DNA from: Epiperipatus broadwayi
Taxonomy: Eukaryota; Onychophora; Udeonychophora; Euonychophora; Peripatidae
DNA length: 64,000 nt
Reading direction: 5' to 3'
Assembly (NCBI GenBank): GCA_028023455.1
Contig: JAQFVV010006740.1
Location: forward strand, 143,501 to 207,500
Shown: one piece after another, positions 25,597 through 37,867 of the stretch
How positions within the stretch are numbered: position 1 is the first letter of the stretch
Layout of the letters: each line of letters starts with the position of its first letter
Program-made: the position numbers and the translations under genes
Notes under the pieces: model-generated
The model's input: the letters and a program-made list of their open reading frames with translations, nothing else
Database searches by the model: none
Told to the model about the DNA's origin: nothing

Positions 25597-25760
25597 TAAA
25601 AGACACAGAAAAAGACCACATGTGCGATGGATAGATAAAATGAGAAAGTGTGCAGGGGTGATATGGAGAAGAGAAACTAAAGATTGGAGAAGGTGGATTG
25701 GACTTGGAGAGACCTTCATACTGCAGTGGATTGATAATGGTTAATGATGATGATGATAAC
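25597..25760 (+). pseudogene. RTE-type LINE 3' end fragment
   Basis: The frame reads RPHVRWIDKMRKC, then VIWRRETKDWRRW, ending ETFILQWIDNG before a stop. This is the C-terminus of the same protein seen on the minus strand at 31418. It is followed by a (TGA)n-type tail, ATGATGATGATGA, as expected at the 3' end of RTE elements. Only the last ~50 codons are present, so it is a severely 5'-truncated insertion. Confidence 0.75.
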
Positions 25761-25809
25761 TATAAAATATGTTTTATCTCTTATTTGTTATTTTTTTAGT
25801 ATTCAGATG

Positions 25810-26637
25810 TACACCTGGGTCTCATTTTATGCGATAGATAGGTTCCTCAGAAAACACGCGCAAATAAAATTGCACAAAAATAGATGTAACTTACCTTGAA
25901 ATAGGGGGGATGTGGTCTGTGATTTTTCAAAATTCATGTAAAATCAAAGCACCAATGTAAAATTACTTTAAAATTCGTGCAAAAAAAAAATAAGAAAATA
26001 TGACTAATAAAAAATTTCAAATTTGAAAAAAATTGATACAAGACAAACTTTTTTTAACTATAATATTTAATTTTATTCAAAATAATATATTTTTATGCAT
26101 AATTTACAATACAGTGGTGACAACATAATTAGTAATTAATCTTTAAGATGATAATTTTATTAATTGTTTATGAAGCTCGTGATATCCAGACATTACAACC
26201 ATTTAGCTCTCGTTGGAATTTAAGAGCACGTTAATGATTAGTGTCATTAATAAGAAAATAATAATTGATTATGTTCTTTTTTAAAAAAGCAAAAACAGAA
26301 TGTGATTTAAAATGCAAAATTAACATGCACAATGTTTGAACAAATTTACATTATAATCTTGTAAAATTTAATATGTGTATACATAAAATGTGGAAATCAT
26401 GATTTTAATTTCATTATTGCATAAAATCTTACTATTATAAAGCACTGAAAATATTGAAATTACTAAGATGAAAGTCGAATTCCAATAATGTGCTATTACT
26501 TTCAATATAACATAAGTGCACAAAATTTATTATTTAAAGTAATAGCGCATTATCGGAAATTGACTTCCGGTGAAACACGAATCGCGTAACTTCAAAATCG
26601 TGTTAAATAAGTCTGTGTAAAAAGAGACCCATGTGTA
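25810..26637. mobile_element. 828 bp MITE with TA target sites (Tc1/mariner-like)
   Basis: The left end TACACCTGGGTCTCATTTTA and the right end, read inward on the other strand as TACACATGGGTCTCTTTTTA, form a terminal inverted repeat with about three mismatches in 20. Both begin with TA, the target duplication of Tc1/mariner/pogo elements. The sequence just inside the left end (GGTTCCTCAGAAAACACGCG) and the right end is richer in CpG than the flanks. No transposase frame is left. Superfamily is inferred from TA and TIR shape. Confidence 0.6.
26474..26564. repeat. Internal 29-bp inverted repeat of the MITE
   Basis: 26474-26502 and 26536-26564 are reverse complements with four mismatches, around a 33-base loop. 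Core CTATTACTTT pairs with AAAGTAATAG. It may be a nested element or a structural part of the MITE. Confidence 0.75.
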
Positions 26638-26762
26638 TTGTAATTCCCTTTTTGCTAAGCAATCTATCTTTATATGAATTCAATTTTAAGTGATGTATTT
26701 AATACTTATAATCTAAACTCATATATATATATATATATAACAATTAAAATAATAAATATAAT

Positions 26763-26826
26763 GTAATTAACTATTATATACAGTCTACTTCTGTGGACTG
26801 AAAGACTATATATAATAGTTAATTAC
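26763..26826. repeat. Perfect 18-bp inverted repeat
   Basis: GTAATTAACTATTATATA (26763-26780) is exactly reverse-complemented at 26809-26826. The loop is 28 bases and contains a second small hairpin, CAGTC...GACTG. Confidence 0.85.
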
Positions 26827-26828
26827 TG

Positions 26829-26953
<125 letters not shown>

Positions 26954-27173
26954 TTTATTGTTATTACAATAGTTTTTAATTACTGGACATTTTATTTGTA
27001 TTGTATATATTTATATTGTAATAGTAAATATATGGAAAATGGAGTAGCTCTTATCTATTATACCATACAAACTGGGTAAGCCATATGATCCATGATAAAG
27101 AATGGAATAAGTTTCAGTCTAATAACTCTAAGTTATGTATAACTTTGAAACTAAATTTTACAAATTCGTTAAG

Positions 27174-27309
27174 TCAAAATACTAGTTTTTTTCTTCTCAT
27201 GTGTCATAGCATCAGTGGGAAGCGAACCCGCTAACCCGGTACAACTGCTTGTAAAGCCGCTGTCGCTGACCTCTCGACCACCAACGCGTGATAAATCAAA
27301 ATACTAGTT
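27174..27309 (-). mobile_element. tRNA-Gly-derived SINE, minus-strand copy with 14-bp target duplication
   Basis: The direct repeat TCAAAATACTAGTT at 27174-27187 and 27296-27309 flanks a minus-strand SINE. Read on the minus strand it has the head GCGTTGGTGGTCGAGAGGTC, the B-box CGGGTTCGCTTCCCAC, the end GATGCTATGACACATGAGA and an A-rich tail. It matches the 17.2 kb copy, including the extra GGTTAGCGGGTT segment before the B-box, so both belong to one subfamily. Confidence 0.88.
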
Positions 27310-28241
27310 AAACATAATTCAGAAACAAAATGGTATTTTATTAAATCTGGATTATATTTTGGATGACAAAATAAAATATAAATAATTTATTCCAATATCT
27401 TCATCTTTTTAATATACAGTAATGTAGCCATGAATTAAAATAATAATAAAAAAATCTTAATATCGTTTCAATATTTTAAGGACAAAGTAAATTATCTTAT
27501 AAATTAAGCACTATAACATGACATGACTTTTGACAAGTGATATAGTTTTTAAAAGAAATAAAACAAAGGCAATATTTACAAATAAAAATAATTAGTTCAC
27601 AATTTATTTTCATTTATGTAAGAATAGCAATGATAAGATTAATAGCCATTTCAATATAGAAGCTTTCAAGATGACTCCTGAACGTCACATTTAATTAATA
27701 AATGTTAACAGATATTGATATATTAGGATAGAGACTATACCATATAAATAAAAGATATATAACTTTAGTTCAGTGATAGTCAGATAATTAAAAAATAGTA
27801 ATCCATTCCTTAGGTGAATAATTTTTATTTCTCCAATTATATAAATAAAATCTATCTAATCTAAATCTTCTTTTTAAACATCTTTATAAATAACTGAGTA
27901 TAAATAGATATCAAGGAAATCCACCCCACCCTCTTTTTTTCCTATAAATAAGCAATACAATAATTCTAAGAATTACTATTTTTCAAATGCATACTTATAA
28001 AATCACTTTTCTCTAAGTCCATGGGATTTTATGTACATCATCTTAATTTACAAAAAAAAAAAAAAATAATAATAACATTACAAAATTATTTCACATTTGA
28101 ATGTATTCCTGAATGTTAAACAAATTATCATAATTTATATAAAAATATAAATAAATGTGTTAAAAATAATAAAGTAATTTAATCATCTATATAGACTTTA
28201 CCTATGTAAGTTTTCAGTATATATTTAAATTTAATATATTT
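27310..28241. other. AT-rich non-coding stretch
   Basis: Nothing recognisable. Confidence 0.4.
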
Positions 28242-28401
28242 TACTACTCAACAAGTATGCGTGTATTATAAATCATATATACAATTTAAACATCGAATTC
28301 CATAACTATTTTATAAATCAATACTACTCAACAAGTATGTGTGTATTATAAATCGTATATACAATTTAAACATCAAATTCCATAATTCTTCTATAAGTCA
28401 A
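28242..28401. repeat. Tandem duplication with an 80 bp period
   Basis: TACTACTCAACAAGTATG starts at 28242 and again at 28322. The two units differ at only a few positions. Confidence 0.92.
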
Positions 28402-28735
28402 TTCACTTTTTTTTTCAAGTGAGAACAGTAAAAGAAGTCAGTACACATGCAATAGCAGCAAAATATGGATGAATATTTAACTAAATATTACTTATAAACC
28501 AGTTTTACCTCTCTTTTTATTTTCTGTCTTTTATTTTGAGTAAAAACAAAATCTTAAATAATAGTGACAGTCTGAGTTTCATCTTCAAACTTAGAAGACC
28601 AGGTATTACTTTCGCTGACAAAATATTGTTTGCTTGATGTGCAATTTTTTCTTAAAGTTACATCATCCAGCAGTAAAATAATTGTTTTTGGAATAATTAG
28701 AACAAGCAGAGAGTGAAGAAGGTCAACATTCTTGG

Positions 28736-29047
28736 AAATGCCTTGAGAGTTATGATGTTTATCTCCTTATCCAGAAATTCAGACATATACTTATTTATTA
28801 TAATTTTTCCTTTACATATACAATGATTTTAGTGTTTTTTGCCTGATAGAATTTGGCAGATAACAATAAGAGATTGATGAAAAGGTTTTTAGAAATGCAT
28901 TGATAGTTATGATCTTTATCTCCTTATCCAGAAATTCAATCATATAGTTGTTTATTATAATTCTTCCTTCACATACAAAATGACTTAGTGATTTTCGCCT
29001 GATAGAATTTGGCAGCTAACAACAAGAGTTTGATGAAACTCTGAAGT
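28736..29047. repeat. Tandem duplication with a 157 bp period
   Basis: Unit 1 starts AAATGCCTTGAGAGTTATGA at 28736, unit 2 AAATGCATTGATAGTTATGA at 28893. Both contain CTCCTTATCCAGAAATTCA and CCTGATAGAATTTGGCAG. They are visibly more diverged than the 80 bp tandem just upstream. Confidence 0.9.
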
Positions 29048-30059
29048 ACTTGATCTTTTTATTGATGAATCATCGATAAATTTCTATGCTTAAATAAAAT
29101 GAACTTTCTTACTTTTCAGATAATGAAAAGAAAGCAAAAATTAACAAATAAACTTTATCAAACACCAGATGGAAGCATAAAAATAAAAAAAAATAAAAAA
29201 AGCTGTTAATTTGTTATTTTTAATCTTAGAATGGAAAGAATTTTCTATATTGACATAATTGCAGACAGGTCCATGGGCATAAAGTCAGATAAGAGATAAA
29301 TTTTAAAAAAAATACTAGTGAAAAATTTTTGAGTTCCCAATCTAAAGAAAGCTGGCCATTAACAATGAAAATAAACAAATGGTCCACAAAGAAAAGTCAT
29401 CATCACCAATAAAAACAGGTCAAGCCAAGCAATATTGATCCTGAAATTTGGTGATAAGAATTCAAAAAGATATAAAAAGAAAACTTTGAAGTTGAGAAGG
29501 ATTTGGATTGCTCTTTCTAATTGCATGTTATTTAAATATATTTATAAGTGTATTGAGGATCACCAAATTGTAGGGGTCAGCAAAATTTACATTTCCCATG
29601 TTTGCACTAGCAGAGGCGATCTCCAGAGTATGATGGTTTCCAGAAACTGGTCAGTAAAGGACTTGTCTCCACCTAGAACATAATGAAATGGAAAGAACTT
29701 TGAATTGTGTGTCACATCAAGGACTACAAAGCTTTACCTACAGCATTGGAAAATATAAACTTTTGTTTTAAATGAAATATGAACATTAATTATATAATAG
29801 GAACTTTTCAAGTATTTTAAGTGTAGCTTGACTTTTAAAAAAAATGTTTCTCTTATCTGACTAATATTTTAAATTATTTATATATTTTTTATATGTGTTT
29901 AATATCATTTCCATTCTTGTAAATCTCTTTTAAATTAATAATTTAAAATTGGCATAAATGGCTACATAGATTCATAATATGTTAGTTTAAGGTGTGTTAA
30001 TTTTGGGATAATTCTTTTGTAGCTAAATTGGTGGTAGTGGATAGATGTATGGATGTTTT
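29048..30059. other. Non-coding stretch with an 82-codon chance frame
   Basis: The frame at 29435-29683 has no motif I recognise. No other feature is visible. Confidence 0.35.
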
Positions 30060-30975
30060 ATGTCAACGTAATCTGAGTAGGTGCATTGGATACTCATTCA
30101 CTTGTGTCACATTAGCATACAGGGCATAATACCTACCTGAAAACATAGTCCAAAAGTGTAGCCATCACATTGTCAATAATTGTAGATGTATTTCCTATGC
30201 CATTGATTTTCTTACTCTCTGGTTGAGACAGTAAGCCAGCAAAGACCACTATCCTCTTTTACAAAGCATCTCATATATATATTTCAAGAATTTATTTTTG
30301 CATCACCAATTAGGCAGTGGATCATTCCTATCTGTTGGTGAAATTTATTAATGATCATGAGAAAGATGCACATTCCTGCTCACCAAGATTTGTTATTTCT
30401 CTAATGATATCCTGCTACAGATGTAAATTCTTGTTAGCATGGTTGTGTTATGCTAATAATTTCATTTTGCATTGGTCACATTGGTATATCAGTAAGCTAG
30501 TGTTGGTTTAAATGTGAGATTTTAGCCTAAGGTTAAAAAGGGATTGGGTAAGTTATATGTGTAATCTATGCAGTATATTCACCCTTAGTAAATTATTTTA
30601 AATTGTATTAAATCAATTAAATGCTTCCATCTGTGCATATAATTCAAATCAAATATATTCACTACAAAATTTCATTTTTCAGAATTATTCTTTTAATATA
30701 TGTGTGTGTTATAATAAAACGTTTGTTGAATTAATTTTGGCAGAAACTCGTTTTATATATTTTATTAATATTTAAAATTAAGAATTAGAAATTCTAATAT
30801 ACAGTATGATATTTTAAGCTCAGCTTCTCCCTGAGCTAGTGTCTGGGGCTTTTGGTTCGAAAAAAGAGTAACCTCTTTTGTGCATATCTGCCTACCATAT
30901 AAATTTTTTTAGGTTCCAATAGCCTAGTGGTACCCTGGTATGGCATATTAGGTTAGGGAGGTTCTGTCGGCCGTT
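30060..30975 (+). repeat. Unclassified composite repeat, copy 2 (plus)
   Basis: Ordered similarity with the reverse complement of 22605-23465: TTAGCATACAGGGCA (30113), TGTATTTCC (30187), ACATTCCTG (30370), TTATGCTAATAATTTCAT (30448) with GCATTGGTCACATTGGTATA, CCATCTGTGCA (30627), then the reverse complement of the CAGGCTATT/GGCAGATATGCA block (30870-30950). The internal ORF of the other copy is broken here. The two copies share a full architecture, so they are one element rather than three neighbours. Confidence 0.6.
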
Positions 30976-31195
30976 ATAGTATATTAATATTATTTTTTTA
31001 ACATGGATGAACCCACAAAGTATGACTTTTATATATATTGTAATATAATATTTTTAATGAATATTTAGATGGAGATGTTGAATATGTGGAATAATAAATT
31101 AAAAGCAATTTAATTAAAAAGCACTTAACATAGAACAACTGATTCATATATGTTTAAATACATGTATAGTATATATACATTAAACTAGTTATTAG

Positions 31196-31360
31196 TAGAG
31201 GTAATTTGAACTCAGACTTTCAAGCTCTCTTCAGTCATCCATTCCATTTTTTACAACCAATATGCATGATCACAACCATGTGAAGAAGATAAATAATCTC
31301 CAACATACATATTTCATGCTTAACTAGTACTAATCTGTTTGTTCAGATCATTATCTTCCA
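31196..31360 (-). mobile_element. Hammerhead-bearing retroposon fragment, copy E
   Basis: It starts at TTTGAACTCAGACTTTCA, the conserved end of the family, and includes the ribozyme region. It breaks off at a CA/CG/TA microsatellite, next to which the RTE fragment begins. It is the most diverged copy. Confidence 0.55.
31291..31354 (-). ncRNA. Decayed hammerhead ribozyme-like core, copy E
   Basis: The minus strand reads CAGATTA in place of CTGATGA, a weakened stem II (GTACT opposite AGCAT), then an intact GAAA box and the ATATGTATGTTGG segment. The copy matters because it keeps G12, which copies A, B and C have lost, and so supports GAAA as the ancestral state. Confidence 0.5.
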
Positions 31361-31378
31361 CACACACACGCGCGCGCG

Positions 31379-31409
<31 letters not shown>
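31361..31409. repeat. CA/CG/TA compound microsatellite
   Basis: (CA)n, CGCGCGCG, (CA)n, then (TA)n. The CG run is unusual for the local composition. Confidence 0.9.
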
Positions 31410-32060
31410 CATCATTATCAACCATTATCAATCCACTGCAGGATGAAGGTCTTTCCAAGTTTAATCCATCTTCTCCGATCTTTAGCTTCTCTTCTCCACA
31501 TCACCCCTACACATTTTCTTATTTCATCCATCCATCTTACATGTGGTCTCCTTCTGGGTCTTCTACAATCTCTTGGAATCCAGTTTAAAATTTCAATTGT
31601 CCATCTATTATCATCTCTTCTAGCAATATGTCCAGCCCAACTCCACTTCAATCTTTTAATTTTTTCAATGAGGTCAGTAACACCTGTTTGTTCTCTTACC
31701 CATACATTGCGTTTTCGATCTCTTCTTGTTACTCCCAACATACATCTCTCCATACTTCTTTGTGGTCTGAAGTTTCTGTATTGATCTTCTATTAAGTGTC
31801 CAAGTCTCAGAACCATAAGTAAGAACTGGTAAAACACATTTGTTAAAAACCTTTCTTTTCAAACACATAGGCATATTTCCTTTTAATATCAAGTTATTTC
31901 TACCAAAAGCACTCCAACCAAGTTTAATTCTATGATTAATTTTTTCTATTATGTTTCCATCTGTATTAATAATCTGACCAAGGTATTTGTAACTCTTAAC
32001 TTCTTCTAATTCATCATAATCAATCTTTATTTTCATATTTTGAGCAAATAGATTAAACAT
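31405..32060 (-). pseudogene. RTE-type LINE reverse transcriptase C-terminal fragment
   Basis: Two overlapping minus-strand frames encode one protein. The upstream frame (32060 to about 31745) has VKSYKYLGQIINTDG and VLTYGSETWTL, the thumb region common to RTE-type endonuclease/reverse-transcriptase proteins. The downstream frame (about 31800 to 31418) has RSMERCMLGVTRRDR, LKWSWAGHIARR and RRRPHVRWMDEIRKC, ending FILQWIDNG. A frameshift near 31.75 kb joins them. The RT catalytic core and endonuclease are missing, so the copy is 5'-truncated. The 3' end carries an ATGATGA-type tail (31407-31425). Fragments at 25.6 and 55.5 kb belong to the same family. Confidence 0.85.
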
Positions 32061-32895
32061 TACTTATATATAATATATAATACATAAACTCTAAGTATCA
32101 AATAATTTTAGAAGTTTTATTAATTCAAAAAATTGCAGAAAATATTTTAACTTTTTAATTATGGATGTACTGACAATTGACACATACTTCATGTATCTTG
32201 GCTTTAACTCATTCTATAACCACTATCTTTAACATACATTTTCCAATTTTATGGTTATTTTATTGATAAAATAGTATTGAATAATGCTGAAATCCAAGAT
32301 ACTGATATATTGTTTCTTGATCTTTCCAAAAGAGCATGTCTTTCAATGATTTTGACAACTCTACTTCTTTGTTTTAATGTTCAAAGTGAAACATATGCTT
32401 AAAAAGACTTTCTTTTATACATTTAGTTGAAAATATTTACTTTTACATGAAGGAAAATTTACAATAACATACATCTGCAATTTATAATTGGATGATAGTC
32501 ATACAGTTTCTGTTTACCACAAAAGTTCATTTTTATCACTTATAAAGAGAAATTTATTTTAAAAAAATTAATTTACTTGAATAATCTAATACATTATTAA
32601 TTTGCATTTTAGAAACTAAACTAAAACAAATATAGTTTTAAAACGTAAATATATTGTAGTGCTGATTCTGTCATTCAGTAATCAAATGTTTGGAACTTTA
32701 ATCCAACCTGCCAATAAAGATAATGAATGCTTTAACTGTTGAATTGATTTGACACACTTTTAGTTTATAAATCATTTGATATTTCAGCAATAAGTTAATA
32801 TGCATACCTCTTTTATATATATAATATTATAATTCAATGACTTTATTTCTTTATAAATAAATATTTATAAATATTCAATTATAACAATATACATG
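32061..32895. other. AT-rich non-coding stretch
   Basis: Nothing recognisable. Confidence 0.4.
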
Positions 32896-32903
32896 CACAC
32901 TCT

Positions 32904-32937
<34 letters not shown>

Positions 32938-32990
32938 AGATATATAGAGAGTGTGATCTGATATATATATATATATATATATATCAGATT
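32896..32990. repeat. Two adjacent TA-cored hairpins
   Basis: CACACTCTCCATATA...TATATGGAGATATATAGAGAGTGTG (first hairpin, imperfect) is followed at 32957-32989 by ATCTGATA...TATCAGAT around a TA core. Confidence 0.85.
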
Positions 32991-33464
32991 TAGTATGGGT
33001 AACTTTTTATATATGTGTCTAATAAATCATTAAATCAATTTTAAAAGATATCAATTAAAACCAAAAAAAAATCTCTATACTACTCTCTCATGCTTCATAC
33101 ATAACTATATCTAAGAAACAAAAAACATAAAAATTGTAAGTTAAATATAAGGATTCAATTAAAATATGAATAAAGATATTTATTCTAGTGATAAAGATAA
33201 GACAACAATCGGTAATGGTCTGTCAAGCACAAACTTTGTGATATGTTTATAATTATAAATGTAATTTTAAATTTTAAAACAGAATTTCATAGATTTATAA
33301 TGACTTAAGAATAATTACATCAGATTTGAAAAATGAAGTTCAATTTATAAAGATTTCATTACTTTTTTTTAATCAGCATCTATGTAATCATCCAATAAAA
33401 AGTCAGTGTTCTAATTATATGTTTCCCTTTTTTATTTTAATATTTTCTACATTTGAAAAGTCTT
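32991..33464. other. AT-rich non-coding stretch
   Basis: Nothing recognisable. The 77-codon plus-strand frame at 33326-33559 runs into the SINE and is an accident of it. Confidence 0.4.
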
Positions 33465-33560
33465 GCATTGGTGGTCGAGAGGTCAGCATGACTGTTTTAC
33501 ACTTGCAGGCAGTTGCCCAGGTTGCAGGTTTGTGTCCCAGCCAATGCTATGACCCTTAAA
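33465..33560 (+). mobile_element. tRNA-Gly-derived SINE, diverged copy
   Basis: The head GCATTGGTGGTCGAGAGGTC holds the A-box region; the B-box region is GCAGGTTTGTGTCCCAGCC and the end is AATGCTATGACCC. The anticodon region contains a small insertion compared with the 17.2 kb copy. No clear target duplication is visible. Confidence 0.75.
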
Positions 33561-34363
33561 ATATATATAATTTTATGCTGGTTTTGTTTATAAACTTATA
33601 ATAAATCAATTATAATTTATTGATTCATAATATAAAATAAAGGCTTTAATACTAAAATAAAATTTTGAACTATAACCAAAACCACCACTAGGAAGTGATG
33701 TAAATAAAAAGCATTGAAACATGAAAGGGTTAAAATTAAAAAAAAAAAATCACAACTTTTCTTTCAATATGGGCCCATTAATTTTTATATATGTGTGTAA
33801 TCCACATACTTAATTTGTTTAGAAATCTTTTTTATTCATGCAATACAATAAGATTTATTTAATCAAATAAATATGTAGAGAATTAATTATGTTTTAGGAT
33901 TAGTATTACCACTAATAAAGTTTTAGCACCAATATCAGTTTATTTATTTTAATGTAAAATAATATTAGAAAACATTGACATGCAAGTACCTTTTCATATT
34001 AATATGTAAATGGAAATACATGTGAATTATAAACGAAAAATTAATCAATATTTTAGCCCAAGGACTGATAATATAAAGAGATTTATAAAATATTTCATAA
34101 AAAAAAAAAATAGATTTTCCAAGTTTAGATTTTGCATATCATTTTGATTCTATCTTGCAGTCGGTCATTGAGTGAGATATTGGTTTGAATTTTTTTTTTT
34201 TTTCATAGATTATACACCCAAATAGTTACAGATTTTTATATAAGTAAAAAAAAAAATCCTTAACACTGCAAATTAAAAGCTTTCCATTGAAAAACAGTGG
34301 AAAATAATATGTTCCAACGGCAGTGTTGATTAAAATTAAACTATTATTAGATAGAAGATAGAA
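33561..34363. other. AT-rich non-coding stretch
   Basis: Nothing recognisable apart from A and T runs. Confidence 0.4.
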
Positions 34364-34427
34364 TAAATATGAAAACAGTATTTGTATATATATATATAAA
34401 ATACATATATACTGTTTTCATATTTAT
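34364..34427. repeat. Short inverted repeat around a TA core
   Basis: TAAATATGAAAACAGTA (34364-34380) pairs with ACTGTTTTCATATTTA (34411-34426). Confidence 0.8.
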
Positions 34428-35379
34428 AGATATATATATCTTCATTTTAACATATATATATATAAAGAGCTTGCTAATAGCTCTAAACAAGTTTATTTTT
34501 TATGATAAATGCTACAAGAGAAAATACCCGAAGCCTTTATCTATGATAGTCCCCATCCCCAGACATGTAAAATTTTTGCCTGGGCATATGGTGAAACACT
34601 ATTATAAATATATCACCTAACAGTAATTTCATGATAGAATCAGAGCAAAAACTTAAATTAGCATTCTTAAATGTTTTTATAACAAGTCTCTCTCATGAAA
34701 AAATGAAAAACTATGGTTTACCAAAAATTTGCATGCACAGGTCATGACAGAAATACAAACCAAGAAAATATAACTTCATTAAAGAACAAAATGTTGTTTC
34801 TTTAGAAAATAGTGATGGGAAAAAAATCTACTTACAACAAACCTCATGAAAAATGGTTATCCATCAGCTATCATTAACAAAACTTTAAGTAAACTGCAGA
34901 AAAAGAATAAATACTGCAAGGGTATAATATCAGAGTAACTTTCCAAATTCATAGTACTCTATAAAGAATTCTTTATTTCTATAGAACTAAATGTGAAATG
35001 CTAAAAAACAAATACAAAATACTATATGAATGCAAAACAGTTATATTGGTAAACTAGTTATCCACTGAAAAGCAATTAAAAGTACACAAATTTGTGATTA
35101 GAAATTAAAAAAAAACAAATATAGCCAGAGTATCAGACCATAAATGTACCAATGGTTATATGTTAAAATGGGAAAAAGCAAAAATATTAGAGGGAGAAAA
35201 TATAAAGAAAAAAATTAAAGAATCTTCTTACATCACAATTGAAAACAACTTCAAAAAACAATCATATAACTCAAACTAGTGTGATTAGGAAATCTGTCAT
35301 AAACATTACCATTAAGAACCCATGGAGCACTCTTATAGATAATTCATAAATTTTCTACTGAAACCTACCTTTGTCAAAT
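34428..35379. other. AT-rich non-coding stretch
   Basis: Nothing I recognise. 34.5-35.3 kb is less T-rich than its surroundings but stop-rich in all frames. Confidence 0.35.
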
Positions 35380-35500
35380 GCTCGGTGAATTAGAGCAGTG
35401 CCTTAAATTCAATGTTCCTGAATTTAAAGTTCCAGGTTCAATTTCCTTGCTTGTATTGTCATTAATCAGGACAGAATCACCAGAATAAGAGTAAATAATA
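35380..35500 (+). mobile_element. Possible second tRNA-derived SINE family, copy 1
   Basis: CCAGGTTCAATTTCC (about 35430) is a good pol III B-box. The following TATTGTCATTAATCAGGACA segment aligns with 55.70 kb (TATTATCATTGGTCAGACTA). The A-box is not clear, so the tRNA of origin cannot be named. Confidence 0.35.
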
Positions 35501-37867
35501 CTATTAAAAACCTTGTTTTATATATTAATCTGTGTACTATTATTAGACAGTTTATTGTAATTAAAAAGTTTAAATATAGTTTGAATTAAAAAAAAATTGA
35601 CAATTAATATTAGATTAGGAAAATCGTTTAACAAAGAGGTACAATAGGTATTTTTTTACTTTAGTTTTTACTTGAGAAGTCCTTTTAGTCCAGAAAGTGA
35701 AGTCATGGTCATGCTAATTTTTAATTTAATAGTACTAGTATTTTATTATTATTGATTTTATTTTTATATGTAAATGTGTATTTGTTGGTCATCGTGCGTT
35801 GTTATTTAATGACCCAGTTTTATGATGAGATGAACTTGTTTTAAGTACTTATTTATTGCCTAAAAAATTATAATAATTTTCGTTGTTTAAATTTTGTGGT
35901 GTGAAAATATTGTTTCCAACAATCACTGCAAATGATAATAAAAAAAAATATTAATGGTAAAATTAAAATTAGCAATAGCAATAATCATCAAATAACACTA
36001 ATAATTAGGGTAAATTAAGATAATTGCTTTTTATCTGAATAAAAATGAATGCTAATTACAAAGTATAAAAAATAAAAGAAGTAAATTTGCATTTAAAATA
36101 TTAAAATTTTATACTACTTGTTTTTAAACATCACTTCATAGTAACGTTATTAGTACAAAATTCACATTAGTGATTTAAATTGTTTTTGAAAGAACAGTTA
36201 TTTGCTATTAAATTAAGAAATTTGTTTTATTTAAATTTGCATTCTATTTTAATTCAATAAAGATGTCTATCTTTAATCATCATTTTCCAAACCGTGAATT
36301 CAAAAAATGTTTATTTTTTTTAGATATCTTTGTAGCATATGTTCCCAGAATGTGTAATGGCGTGGAAGTTTAATTATATCTAATAAAAATATTACTCATG
36401 AAAAGAAAAAGATTAAATTGGAATATTTTATGTGTTTATATTAAATTTTAAGACAAGTATATTAAAATTTAACTCAGATTTAAAGATTATATCTCATCTA
36501 TAATGGATATGATATTCTCTAGCCTCGTTAATGATAAACAATAATCATTCATGTAAGTACATACATTGAAGGATATCAAATTTGTGAATATAAAAAGTTT
36601 GACGTTTTTAAATAAAATTGTAATGATTTATCAAAAAATTGAACTGGTTTGTGTAATCTGATAAAATAAAGAATTACCCATCCATGTATATCCAGTTTTA
36701 CATATAAAGTTGACAGAGAAATATAATTTGTGCAGAAGGAAAATAATTTGGATTATCACAATAACCTGATAAAAAAACTAAACAATCTGATAGTTGAACT
36801 TTATCATTAGAGAAGAATATTACTAAAATATAATATATTAAAAGTAGCTGTATGAAAACAATGTGCAATCTCTACCTCCTTCTACTTGCCATCTAGTAAT
36901 TATATTTAAACGTATGGTTTGAAAGATAATACTGGTATTAACATTTTTAACAACGTTTGAAGATTTTTTTATATTAATAATTCTTCCTAGTGACTTTTAA
37001 AAAACACAAATGTAAAACAATATTAATAGTCAATGATCAATTAGTAACAATATATATATATACCATTAAAAGCTAGTCAACACTTAAACAATTCCAAAAT
37101 CAAAAACAATCAACAATTTCAAACTGTTGTTAAGGCAACATCCTTTTAACAATAAAGAAGGAAATAATTTGAACTATATTAATAATTGGATACAATAACT
37201 AATCATTTCTAATTTATATATATATTATTTTTTTCTCATTTATATTTACTTTTCTTATTTTAATAGGGCTTATGCTATTAATAAAGCAATATACATACTA
37301 GTAGATGCAAAAATACTTTAAATAAATATAAAAAGTACATTTCAAATAATTTGTTGAATTATACAGCATAATTTTGTTTTCAGTTATATATATATATAAT
37401 AAATAAATAGTAAAATATATTAAAATTATGTGAAAAAAATTGAAATTTGCCACTAACTATAAGTAGTTAAATCGCCTGACATATATTTTAAAAACTACTA
37501 AATGATGGTAAAACTTATTTTTTCAGGTAGCTTACCTAAATTGCTATTGAATTATTGATTATTAAATGAACATAACACTTATTCTTAACAAGATAAAAAA
37601 TCTAGATAATAAAATTATTAACTTTTAAAATACATAGCTTTTGACTAGCCTGAATTGATGACTTTCTTTTTTGCTGATTCTCTAAAAACAGTTTTAGAAT
37701 TGCACTTGCCCAATAATAGGCTATTAAAAAAAAAACTGACTTACTTTTTAGTAATATTAAGATGGGCATTTTCTTTTAGATTAAATATAAGACAGACAAG
37801 TAGTAACGTAGTTTTACTTTGTTATTATTATATATAATAAATTACATTTGTCATTATAAATACATAG
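35501..37867. other. AT-rich non-coding stretch
   Basis: No gene or repeat is supported. The 60-codon frame at 37655 has no motif. Confidence 0.45.

Noticed and set aside
28242-28401. Repeat array considered as CRISPR
   Set aside because: Only two direct units without distinct spacers, in an animal-type genome; it is a simple tandem duplication.
31443-31784. 113-codon plus-strand frame
   Set aside because: It is the antisense shadow of the RTE reverse-transcriptase fragment on the minus strand.
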